Part shown: in pieces, positions 56,692 to 64,000 of the stretch
Numbering within the stretch: the stretch's first letter is position 1
How the letters are laid out: each line of letters opens with the position of its first letter
Assembly: GCF_001456025.1 (NCBI RefSeq)
Contig: NZ_LMTZ01000115.1
Location: forward strand, 6,352-70,351
From: Mastigocoleus testarum BC008
GTDB lineage: Bacteria; Cyanobacteriota; Cyanobacteriia; Cyanobacteriales; Nostocaceae
Direction of reading: 5' to 3'
DNA length: 64,000 nucleotides
The notes under the pieces: generated by a model
The model's database searches: none
Told to the model about the DNA's origin: nothing
What the model saw: the letters and a program-made list of their open reading frames with translations, nothing else
Position numbers and translations under genes: made by a program

Positions 56692-59600
56692 CTACGGCAA
56701 CACCCCACACACCACACGCAACCCATTAATGTGGTAGACAATCTCCGGCTTGTGGTTGTAGCGATAGGCACAACGACAACCTTCAGGAGCAAAATACCAG
56801 GAGCCACCGCGCAGCAATAAACGAGAACAATTATTATTCTCAGTTCCGTCTATCCACGCACTTCCATCTGTCGGCGCTCCTTCGTAATTGCGATGCCAAG
56901 TGTCTTCACACCATTCCCACACATTCCCGTGCATATCGTATAATCCAAAGGCATTTGCTCCACCCAAAGTTCCTACTTCTGTTGTTTCCCCACGGTAGGT
57001 ACCCTTTGTACCTGCACCATAAGTGGATTGAGCGTTGTAATTTGCTAGTTCCGATGTAATTGTTTCGCCAAAATGAAATGGTGTGGTTGTGCCTGCACGA
57101 CAAGCATATTCCCATTCTGCTTCACTGGGAAGACGATATTGTTTACCTGTATATTTGCTTATGCGATCGCAAAATTCAACCGCATCATACCAAGATATTC
57201 TCTCTACAGGATGCTTATCACCTTTAAAACGTGATGGTTCTGATTTTAAGTCGCGGTTAATTTTAGGTAGAGCAGCTATAGCACGCCATTGTGCTTGGGT
57301 TACTGGATATTTACCCATGAAAAAATCTGGAACTGTTACTTCGTGTTGGGGACGTTCTGAGTTCCTGCTACCTTCTTCTGTTTCTGGAGCGCCCATTGTA
57401 AAAATTCCACCACGAATGGCGACCATTTCTAAGGTGATGTTTTTGGCAAGGTTTTCGATGAAGTATGAGGCTTGTTGAATTTCTCTATCGATAATTTTTC
57501 CACGACGGTTGACGGTGACGACCTCGAATTTAAAATCAGACCAGCGATTAGACTTCACTACTACTTCATTGTTTACATATAAACTTTGCGCTACTTCGTT
57601 GATGGTTTTAATTGCGATCTCTTTTTCAGATACAAGCGTGATTTCTTCTATAGGATTGGATGTAGGAGCTTTCAGTACTTGATTAATTACTGGTAATATC
57701 GCTGTAGCCACATGGTAAACAGGTAATCTATTAGCACCTGTTCCTAGTAAAGGAAGCAATACACGCTTTAATCTTTGCTCTGCTGCTAGACGAATTACAG
57801 ACTCAACTGCGTAATTAGTATTAGCAACACTACGAGAGGGAGATTCTACAGTTGTCAGAATAGCGAAGCGATTAGCTTGATAACCGCTTGAAATGAAAAG
57901 TTGATTGTTGATCTCATCAGGTAAAGGAACAAATAGAGGATTCTCAGGGCTGATTTCGGTTTGGTTCTTTTCCTTAAAAATATTGTTTATGGATTCAGTA
58001 CATAAAATACGATTCTGTCCCAAGAAATTACAAAATGAATTTGCGAATCTACCACCAGACCAATATACAACTTCTTCCTCACCTGTGTGATATGAAACTG
58101 GAATAACTAAAGCATCAAACGGTAAATACCAAGGGTAAGATGTACACAAGCTATAAATCTTCGTATTTTTTTGCTGCCAAAGAAGATGGCGATTGTTGGG
58201 AACTGTAACAGTTATATCAGAGGTACTTTCATCTGTAATCTGCTGTTCCAACTCTTCTGCAAAAAGCGCATAATCTCCACCCAACCGCTTCAAAATCTTC
58301 GCTGTCACCTCTGCAAAAGGTTTAACGCCTTCATCATCAGCTTCTCCCGGAGCTTTCAACAGCGCAACAAAATCTTGCAAAGACTTACCTAACTGCGCTG
58401 CGACATACTCAGAAACTGCATCCAAAACATCTGCTGAATCCTTTACAGGTGCGGCTTCAAGCAACATACCCCGTATTTCGTCATCCATAAAATCATACTG
58501 CACCGTATCGGATAAAGTATCTGCTTCAATGGGTGTTAAAGGTTTTAATAAACCTCCCAGAAATACTTCTGCAACATGAGCTTGGCGAGATTTTGGTAAT
58601 AAGGTTTCTTGAATTAAGCGCACTACAGGTAAATTAATTACTGGTGCTGCAGCGAGTAAACCAGCTAATTTACGTGCCATTGGTGAAGCTGTCATGCGAA
58701 AACGATATACTCGCTCTTGGGCGTTGACTTGAGGGATAGTAGTTAGGGGTCGTTGTTTGCTGTGATTAATTTTGATTTCTGAAGATAAAACAAACCCGGA
58801 AGCTACTGCATCGCTTTTTCCTGCTAGCATCTGACTCCAAGCCAAAGCTGGATCTGGTTCTAAAGTTAAAACAGGAATCTTGATACCAGTATCTAAATTA
58901 ATATCTTTCCACAGCAACAGTTGTTTGATTAATAAATGTTTGTTCGCTACCCCTGCAGTCAAACTTCCCAAACTAACCGCAGCACCCAAACCCAAAGCTG
59001 TTTTTAACCACAACCAATCGGGTAACATTTGGATAATCGCTACTGGTTGAGTGTTTGTCCAATCTTTTAAAACTTGGGTTAAAGCACCATTGCGCCAAGT
59101 CGCTGCAACACAATCACTCACCAGCAAAATTAAACGGCGACGATTTGGATCTAGAATTTCACGGGGGCTAGCAAAACGTTGTTGGCTTACATTTTGACCA
59201 ATTCCCGGACGGATATGGATTTGTCCGTTTTCATTGGTGACTAATCCCCAAGCACGTACGTCCCGAAATACTCCATAATGTTCTAGTAAACGCTTTAACT
59301 CCCAAATTGTATGTCGCCAAATCAGCATCGATTTGCTTTCGTCAACTACCAAAGCCACATCTAACCAAGGCTCTGGTTCAGATTTGAGTATGGGAATGCA
59401 AATTCCTTCAGCAGCGGTACGCTCGACGGTCGCTGTCTCATCTAATACGGTTTTTCTCCCAGATTCCACCCGATGCATCAAAGGTTTTAACACTTGCGCT
59501 AATGTTAAAGGTTCGCGTAGAGAAGGTGCATCCGGTACGCGCAAGGGAAGAGCTTTAGTTTTAGAGGATGTTTGAGTTTGATCTTGAATTTCCTGTTGAG

Positions 59601-59907
59601 TTTCTTCTTGAGTTTTTGGGTAAATTTCTGCAGAAGGAGGTTTGAAAGAAGTTTCGGTATCTCTAGGGTTAGAATTTAATTTTTCTGAGGTGTTGGTATT
59701 TGTGGGAGTAGGATTTAATTCTTCTGAGGTGCTTGATTGATTTACCTGTTGTGAAGATATGTTGTTTTGTGTATCTATAACTTCTTGACGTTTTTGATTA
59801 AACCAAATGATATCGGCGATTTCTTCCCCGGTTAATTCTAAATCTTTTCCTAAAGCTGCAATCAATTGATTAAATTGGTTATTGGTTGCAGATGATTTAT
59901 TAGTCAT
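56692..59907 (-). CDS. vWA-like (SAV_2336-N) / macro-like / FGE-sulfatase fusion protein of a VMAP-type conflict system
   Basis: 1071 residues. N-terminal helical adaptor (about 9-45), disordered Ser/Thr/Asn region (46-118), then a vWA-like domain: D189-E-S-K-S MIDAS motif and LLVSD265 (SAV_2336 N-terminal family, about 118-555). Residues about 585-777 look like a macro domain (DALVIPVS ... RVLLPLLGTGANRLPVYHV ... ITLVSEKEIAI). C-terminal FGE-sulfatase/C-type-lectin-like domain about 825-1071 (MVAIRGGIFTMG, LPSEAEWEYACRAG, LYDMHGNVWEWCED, LRGGSW). The first Cys of the FGE active pair is absent, so a binding and not enzymatic role is likely. Residues about 1038-1062 have features of a diversity-generating retroelement target. 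It is the last gene of a tight three-gene operon (17-bp gap). Confidence 0.88.
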   Translation of the reverse strand: MTNKSSATNNQFNQLIAALGKDLELTGEEIADIIWFNQKRQEVIDTQNNISSQQVNQSSTSEELNPTPTNTNTSEKLNSNPRDTETSFKPPSAEIYPKTQEETQQEIQDQTQTSSKTKALPLRVPDAPSLREPLTLAQVLKPLMHRVESGRKTVLDETATVERTAAEGICIPILKSEPEPWLDVALVVDESKSMLIWRHTIWELKRLLEHYGVFRDVRAWGLVTNENGQIHIRPGIGQNVSQQRFASPREILDPNRRRLILLVSDCVAATWRNGALTQVLKDWTNTQPVAIIQMLPDWLWLKTALGLGAAVSLGSLTAGVANKHLLIKQLLLWKDINLDTGIKIPVLTLEPDPALAWSQMLAGKSDAVASGFVLSSEIKINHSKQRPLTTIPQVNAQERVYRFRMTASPMARKLAGLLAAAPVINLPVVRLIQETLLPKSRQAHVAEVFLGGLLKPLTPIEADTLSDTVQYDFMDDEIRGMLLEAAPVKDSADVLDAVSEYVAAQLGKSLQDFVALLKAPGEADDEGVKPFAEVTAKILKRLGGDYALFAEELEQQITDESTSDITVTVPNNRHLLWQQKNTKIYSLCTSYPWYLPFDALVIPVSYHTGEEEVVYWSGGRFANSFCNFLGQNRILCTESINNIFKEKNQTEISPENPLFVPLPDEINNQLFISSGYQANRFAILTTVESPSRSVANTNYAVESVIRLAAEQRLKRVLLPLLGTGANRLPVYHVATAILPVINQVLKAPTSNPIEEITLVSEKEIAIKTINEVAQSLYVNNEVVVKSNRWSDFKFEVVTVNRRGKIIDREIQQASYFIENLAKNITLEMVAIRGGIFTMGAPETEEGSRNSERPQHEVTVPDFFMGKYPVTQAQWRAIAALPKINRDLKSEPSRFKGDKHPVERISWYDAVEFCDRISKYTGKQYRLPSEAEWEYACRAGTTTPFHFGETITSELANYNAQSTYGAGTKGTYRGETTEVGTLGGANAFGLYDMHGNVWEWCEDTWHRNYEGAPTDGSAWIDGTENNNCSRLLLRGGSWYFAPEGCRCAYRYNHKPEIVYHINGLRVVCGVLP
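56707..56800 (-). other. Putative DGR variable region (VR)
   Basis: Codons after LRGGSW read TAT TTT GCT CCT GAA GGT (then TGT CGT TGT GCC TAT CGC) and TAC AAC CAC ... GTC TAC CAC: nearly every position where related proteins show Asn instead has a varied codon that keeps its final T or C, as expected if AAT/AAC of a template were changed at the adenines. The invariant end reads GGGTTGCGTGTGGTGTGTGG. No template repeat or reverse transcriptase is seen in the window. Confidence 0.6.
57577..58155 (-). other. Macro-like domain segment within the fusion protein
   Basis: Residues about 585-777 of the 1071-aa protein. The pattern (FDALVIPVS; SGGRFANSF; VLLPLLGTGANRLP; ITLVSEKEIAI) follows the order of macro-domain strands and the GTG-type ligand loop. 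Macro domains bind or process ADP-ribose derivatives. By eye only. Confidence 0.45.
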
Positions 59908-59924
59908 GGGAAATTAAGCCAAAG

Positions 59925-60986
59925 TCAATCATTACTGGTTAAACTTTTCAATAAAATATCTTTGACCGATTTTTCATCTGCTTCTGACTCTGGAGAAACA
60001 TCACGAGTAAGCAAATAAATTGTATTCAATAATTGGTCTGTAGCACGTTCCGTATTTTTATCTTTATCTGACAAAAAATCTTTAATTAATCCATCAATTT
60101 TCGCTTCAGCATCTTGAAAAAGTTTGTCTTCATCTTGAAAATGAGCTTTAACAATTGCTTTGAGTGCTTCTTCTTGAGGATTAGGCATTTTTACTCGTAT
60201 GCATCGCCGTTTAAAAGCCGGAGGAAAATCTCTTTCACCATTACTAGTCATAACAATGACTGGGAAAGAATAACAGCGTATTCTCCCTCCTTTAATTACA
60301 ACTTCAATATCACGATCTTGAGTTTCAACTGTAAATTCATTATTGGAAGCGGAATTATTTTTTTCTACTGATTTTGCTCGTCTTACTAACTCTGGTATCG
60401 GAAACTCTCCCTCCTCAAAAATATTTAATAAGTCGTTGGGAAGATTAATATCACTCTTATCAATTTCATCAATTAGTAAAACCCTTGGTAACGCTGAAGG
60501 TAAAAAAGCTGTTCCTAAAGCGCCCAAAGTAATATACTTACCTATATCCTGCTTTTCGTTTTGCTGAACATCCTGTAATCGTGCGATCGCATCGTAACGA
60601 TAAAGTCCTTCTTGCAAAGTAGAACGAGCAGTAATCGCCCAAGACAATACTGGACCTAAATTTAACTCGTGAGCGATCGCGTAAGCTAAAGATGTCTTAC
60701 CCGAACCAGGTTTACCAGTAACTAATAATGGTCTGCGTAGATAAATTGCAGCATTAACAGCATTAATTACATTGGTAGCATCAGGAGGAATACGGAAATT
60801 TTCACCTCTTCTTCTATTTCGATCATTTTCCTCCACTAATGTCTTCAGTCGATCCCAACGTCGATCTTCCGTAATATCTTCAATCTTGCTAAAACGTCGC
60901 CAGGGTGGAGGTTCAAGATTTTTTAATTTATCTTCTACCCCTTTTAATTGTTTTCCGTTTCCATGAAAAAAGCGCCAATCTGCCAT
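59925..60986 (-). CDS. MoxR-type AAA+ ATPase
   Basis: 353 residues. Walker A GKPGSGKTS (about 91-99), Walker B VLLIDEIDK (Asp173-Glu174), sensor 1 VIVMTSNGERDFPPAFKRRC, which also supplies arginine-finger-like residues. MoxR ATPases act as chaperones with vWA proteins; here the downstream protein carries a vWA-like domain, so they form a likely pair. Flanked by 13 and 17 bp to its operon neighbours. In the VMAP-MoxR-vWA conflict systems the ATPase is the NTP-dependent switch. Cytosolic; no membrane segment. Confidence 0.92.
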   Translation of the reverse strand: MADWRFFHGNGKQLKGVEDKLKNLEPPPWRRFSKIEDITEDRRWDRLKTLVEENDRNRRRGENFRIPPDATNVINAVNAAIYLRRPLLVTGKPGSGKTSLAYAIAHELNLGPVLSWAITARSTLQEGLYRYDAIARLQDVQQNEKQDIGKYITLGALGTAFLPSALPRVLLIDEIDKSDINLPNDLLNIFEEGEFPIPELVRRAKSVEKNNSASNNEFTVETQDRDIEVVIKGGRIRCYSFPVIVMTSNGERDFPPAFKRRCIRVKMPNPQEEALKAIVKAHFQDEDKLFQDAEAKIDGLIKDFLSDKDKNTERATDQLLNTIYLLTRDVSPESEADEKSVKDILLKSLTSND

Positions 60987-60999
60987 AATTATGTAGTTT

Positions 61000-62571
61000 T
61001 TACATCCCTGTTTCGATTAAATATTGATTTTGGATAGTTAAATTAAAAGGTACTCGGTGGGGATTGTCGCATAAAAATCCTAGATTATAGCCTAAATAGT
61101 TTTCTTTATCTCGTTTCGCATGAGCTCTTTTACGAAGCTTCCACACCAATTCGGTCCAAGTGAACTCATCTTTAAAAAAATTAATATCTAATAATTTATT
61201 TATTTCATACTCTATATCTGGTAAGCCACGCCTTGTCCACAAAAAGATTGGTACTCCTCCTCTTAGAATCGTAATAAACAAATCCTCTCTATCAAACTTA
61301 CTTTCAGGTAAGCAACAAGTAATTTTGACGCCCAATTTTTCTTCTATTTCTAATTCTGTTTCTATTTCTTCCCAATTACAATCATCTACTTGAGATATAT
61401 GATGAATGTTATTTTCTATATCTCTCTCTGATAAGCAATTTTTCATCCAATAATTGAGTTTTTCCCATCTCGAATATAATCTGTGAAAATATTCGCCATC
61501 GTGACTGATAAAACGGTCGAGAGAACGCACTAAAAATTTATATTCACTACCAAATGGTCTTGTCTTATCTTTTAAACCAATCGGTATATCTTTTAAATCT
61601 AAATTTGCATCGAGAAGTTGTAAAGGCAAAAAAACTTCAATAACTAAGTTATAAAATCTATGTTTATGAAGATATTGAGTTTTTGCAATACGAATTAAAT
61701 TATAAATATTATCAACAATATCTGACAAGGAACATTCAATATTAGGTAAATTACTATTTTTTTCTATTTTTATCGATGTAGAATTCGTTTCTTTTGGTAA
61801 ATAATTAGGAATTAATTCAGCTTGCAGATAAAATTTATCACTACTATTAGGAGTAACTGTGACTAGTAAATAAGAATTTATTCTGGTACCTTGAGATAAT
61901 TTTTGTACTTCATAGCAAGGTAAACTAATATCAAATTCTTTAGCTATAAGGTTTAGCCAACAATTTAACTGTTCTCGAATATTTGTAGATATTTCTTGTT
62001 CTTTAGTTAAGCGTTCTACAAATTCAATAATAGTTGGAATGTCTCGATTATTCTTAGGATACTTATCTAAAAAAATCGTTTTGAATATACCTAAATTTTC
62101 TGGTTTTATGAGTTCCGGTAAATTACCTAATATATCTTGGAATTTTGAATTATTTTCTAAAGTTATCCTACATATATTCTTCAGCAGAGCTAAATCAATA
62201 TAGGCTATTATCAAACATAAATCTTTCCATTGCTGACGTGAAATGGTAGAAAATTTATTTTTTAGATTAATAGAGTCTGATAATTTAGGAAATAATTCTC
62301 TTCTTATACTTTTTAAATCATGATTTCCAGGATTTTCTTTACATGCACCTTCAACTAAATTCTTTAATTTTCCTTTTGGCTCAGCCCATTTTTTTATTAA
62401 ATTAAAAACAATTGCTTTAAAATTGTTTCCTCCGGCTATTTCATCGAGGTTCTCATCTAACTCAATAGCAACCATCATCTCTAATGAGGGTTTATCTGGA
62501 AAAGCACTAATAATGGCGTCTCTTAATCTTCCTATTTCCTGACCAGATAATTTAGTTCCGTCATTTGACAT
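61000..62571 (-). CDS. EAD1 plus VMAP protein (vWA-MoxR-associated protein)
   Basis: 523 residues. Residues about 7-90 are an effector-associated domain 1 (EAD1): 'KLSGQEIGRLRDAIISAF', 'LEMMVAIELDENLDEIAGG', 'KENPGN'. About 108-210 a helical middle region, and about 220-515 a VMAP C-terminal domain ('LVTVTPNSSDKFYLQAELI', 'EVFLPLQLLDANLDL', 'LYSRWEKLN', 'PIFLWTRRGLP', 'GYNLGFLCDNPHRVP'). EADs are thought to recruit a separate effector carrying the same EAD. No trypsin-like or other effector domain is fused here, so the effector may be encoded elsewhere. First gene of the operon. Confidence 0.85.
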   Translation of the reverse strand: MSNDGTKLSGQEIGRLRDAIISAFPDKPSLEMMVAIELDENLDEIAGGNNFKAIVFNLIKKWAEPKGKLKNLVEGACKENPGNHDLKSIRRELFPKLSDSINLKNKFSTISRQQWKDLCLIIAYIDLALLKNICRITLENNSKFQDILGNLPELIKPENLGIFKTIFLDKYPKNNRDIPTIIEFVERLTKEQEISTNIREQLNCWLNLIAKEFDISLPCYEVQKLSQGTRINSYLLVTVTPNSSDKFYLQAELIPNYLPKETNSTSIKIEKNSNLPNIECSLSDIVDNIYNLIRIAKTQYLHKHRFYNLVIEVFLPLQLLDANLDLKDIPIGLKDKTRPFGSEYKFLVRSLDRFISHDGEYFHRLYSRWEKLNYWMKNCLSERDIENNIHHISQVDDCNWEEIETELEIEEKLGVKITCCLPESKFDREDLFITILRGGVPIFLWTRRGLPDIEYEINKLLDINFFKDEFTWTELVWKLRKRAHAKRDKENYLGYNLGFLCDNPHRVPFNLTIQNQYLIETGM

Positions 62572-63335
62572 TGCTATATATCAATTGTTTTACTTATTAA
62601 CCAAGTTGCTAGTTACAAATTTCTTGGGTTTTTACCCTCCCCAAATCTCCTTGAAAAAGTGAAAATAGTTCAAAACTCACTTTTTTAGGTGATCTAGAGG
62701 GATATAGAAAAATTGAGTCATTAATTAGCAATTTGAGTTATTACTTTCAGAAGCATTAATCAGAAGTAGTATGAGACGATAAAATCTCAACACAGTCATA
62801 AGCATTCGGATCTAACGACCTATTCTTGTATGTGATTTCCGGAATTTGAACTCACCACAAACTCGTACTCAATATGATAGCAAATAGCTGTCCTAAAAGA
62901 CTTCACATGCTTTAGATATCTGTGGTAAACAATGTAATTACTGAGTTTGTATAGATATTTTTATGTAATTGTCAATCTTTAAAATGATATATTTATGTGC
63001 TTATTGTTTATCTCAAAACATAGACTGAGGGAGTTGCAAAAAAATATAAATACCATCATTAATGTCTCGTAAGGGTGCACCGACTTGTACCCTAAGAATG
63101 ATGTATTTTTTAACTGGGAGTCCCTTGAGTAGCGATCGCATTTTTCAAGCAGTATAAAGAATCTCCAAAAACAATCGCTCATAACCTCTCGCAGGAAATG
63201 AGCGACCGAACTGTAGCAATATGTAATGAAGTTAGGAATTAATGAATGCGAAAGCCTATAAACATACTTTTGCTCAAATTGGTTTATTCAAACTTAATTT
63301 CCTCAAGCTGAAAATAAACCTGAAAATCAAAAAAC
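62572..63335. other. Intergenic region upstream of the conflict operon
   Basis: 764 bp. It should hold the operon promoter. A weak hairpin (AGGGT...ACCCT) is at about 63074-63095 and a HIP1 octamer at 63132-63139. A 67-codon minus frame here is judged spurious. Confidence 0.45.
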
Positions 63336-63764
63336 TTATCCCATTTGTAGAGAGTACTTTGATAAAAGTGCTTTAATTTTTATATCGGCAATACGCATCG
63401 TTGACTCTATCATATATTGCTGATCTGGTGTGATGTTCAATTTTTTGATAGCCAAATCGAGGCGATCACCAGAACGCAAATTATGTTTGAGTTCCTTAAT
63501 TTGAGATGGTTGTAAAATAGCTTGAATATCCCGATTTCTCCGCTGTCTAATTCCTTGGATACGTTGACGGAGCATGGGAGTTAAACTCATTTTTGAGCGA
63601 GAATTAGAGTGTTTTGCTGGTTTAACCTGTTCGGTAACAAATGTTGCATTAACAGAACTAACTTTAGCCGTTGCTGCACAAGCAATTCCAGGTGACAGAA
63701 AAAAAATCATCATCACAGCAACTACAGCCAATAAAGACAGGCGCTTTGTATTTTTGATAGCCAT
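63336..63764 (-). CDS. Small secreted protein, Spy/CpxP-like helical
   Basis: 142 residues from ATG 63764 (MAIKNTKRLSLL...), giving a standard signal peptide (about 6-31, ending in C-A-A-T); a GTG 15 bases earlier is less likely. The mature part is basic and helical: 'LTPMLRQRIQGIRQRRNRDIQAIL', 'LQPSQIKELKHNLRSGDRLDLAIKKLNITPDQQ', reminiscent of LTxxQ-type (Spy/CpxP) periplasmic proteins without a true LTxxQ repeat. A periplasmic chaperone- or metal-stress-like role is only a guess. Monocistronic. Confidence 0.65.
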   Translation of the reverse strand: MAIKNTKRLSLLAVVAVMMIFFLSPGIACAATAKVSSVNATFVTEQVKPAKHSNSRSKMSLTPMLRQRIQGIRQRRNRDIQAILQPSQIKELKHNLRSGDRLDLAIKKLNITPDQQYMIESTMRIADIKIKALLSKYSLQMG

Positions 63765-64000
63765 TATTAAATAATTCACAGCATAAATTCACGGCATAAA
63801 TTCACAGCATAATATGTCGGGGCTTAGGTAAATTAATCCCCTGAACTGGAGCTAAGACCCAAAATCTTTATTTATTACTCCCCGCTGACTTTTAGAAATG
63901 CTGAGGATAAGTTATTTCTACCTCATAATACAAGGAATATTCAACCTTAGAAAAAATAAAAATTTTTCTTTAATATCTGATGGGTTAAATGTTTAACATT
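63765..64000. other. End of window, promoter region
   Basis: 236 bp at the right edge; ATAAATTCACGGC/ATAAATTCACAGC repeats near 63783-63810. Nothing coding recognised. Confidence 0.4.

Noticed and set aside
56692..57440. C-terminal FGE domain as a working formylglycine-generating enzyme
   Set aside because: The first active-site Cys of the family pair is missing (Phe at that position) and the region looks like a variable binding surface, so an enzyme role is unlikely.
62979..63182. 67-codon minus-strand frame
   Set aside because: Aromatic- and Ser-rich chance product, no ribosome-binding site, no family resemblance.

Overview
The window reads as chromosomal DNA of a filamentous, probably heterocyst-forming (Nostocales-type) cyanobacterium. 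The evidence is the presence of cyanobacterial and photosynthetic genes (Tab2-like translation factor, sasA, rpaB, nblB-like, CCB2/CCB4 cytochrome b6f assembly factor, DUF3386, DUF760, a group-2 sigma factor, a three-histidine Dps), GCGATCGC (HIP1) octamers scattered through genes, PEP-CTERM proteins, low GC intergenic DNA, and intergenic heptamer repeats (AATCCCC, AATTACC, AGTCAGG types) typical of this group. No tRNA, rRNA, CRISPR array, transposase or prophage gene was recognised.

Layout. 0.2-5.7 kb: a Tab2-like protein, a PmbA/TldD-family protein and a large ClC transporter fused to CBS and two UspA domains. 5.8-18.2 kb: an accessory signalling island with three Ser/Thr kinase-WD40 fusions, a free WD40 propeller and a WD40-less kinase, all on the minus strand, interrupted only by a secreted PPC-domain protein. 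18.6-23.2 kb: secreted or surface proteins (PEP-CTERM metalloprotease; two-partner-secretion exoprotein). 23.4-29.0 kb: housekeeping and regulation (Nfu scaffold, DUF3386, GAF histidine kinase, ribbon-helix-helix protein, LepA). 29.1-33.0 kb: a repeat-rich, decaying stretch with a heptamer array, an NB-ARC protein whose stop codon is supplied by the array, a GNAT gene broken in a T8 tract and two small membrane proteins. 33.4-43.1 kb: 2Fe-2S protein, small conserved protein, Dps, CarB, sigma factor, DUF760, MutT. 43.3-56.4 kb: SasA, SLH lipoprotein, M42 peptidase, CBS protein, NblB-like HEAT protein, PEP-CTERM protein, DUF456, CCB factor, RpaB and RadA. 56.4-62.6 kb: a 122-bp MITE-like element and a three-gene conflict operon. 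A small secreted protein follows.

The most exciting part is the minus-strand operon 62571-56692. It encodes an EAD1-VMAP protein, a MoxR-type AAA+ ATPase, and a 1071-residue protein combining a vWA-like (SAV_2336-N type) module, a macro-like domain and a C-terminal FGE-sulfatase/C-type-lectin fold. This matches the VMAP-MoxR-vWA ternary NTP-dependent conflict systems, and the last ~30 codons look like a variable region written by a diversity-generating retroelement: Asn-rich template positions replaced by varied codons ending in T or C, with an invariant GC-rich 3' end. No reverse transcriptase or template repeat is visible here, so diversification, if active, would be in trans. The proposed reading is a conflict or self-recognition switch with a hypervariable ligand-binding sensor.

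Second-tier observations are loss of the gating glutamate in the ClC protein, the DpsA-Te-like ferroxidase centre, spread of repeat DNA into the coding ends of genes, and a dispersed family of GAGACGT hairpins after genes.
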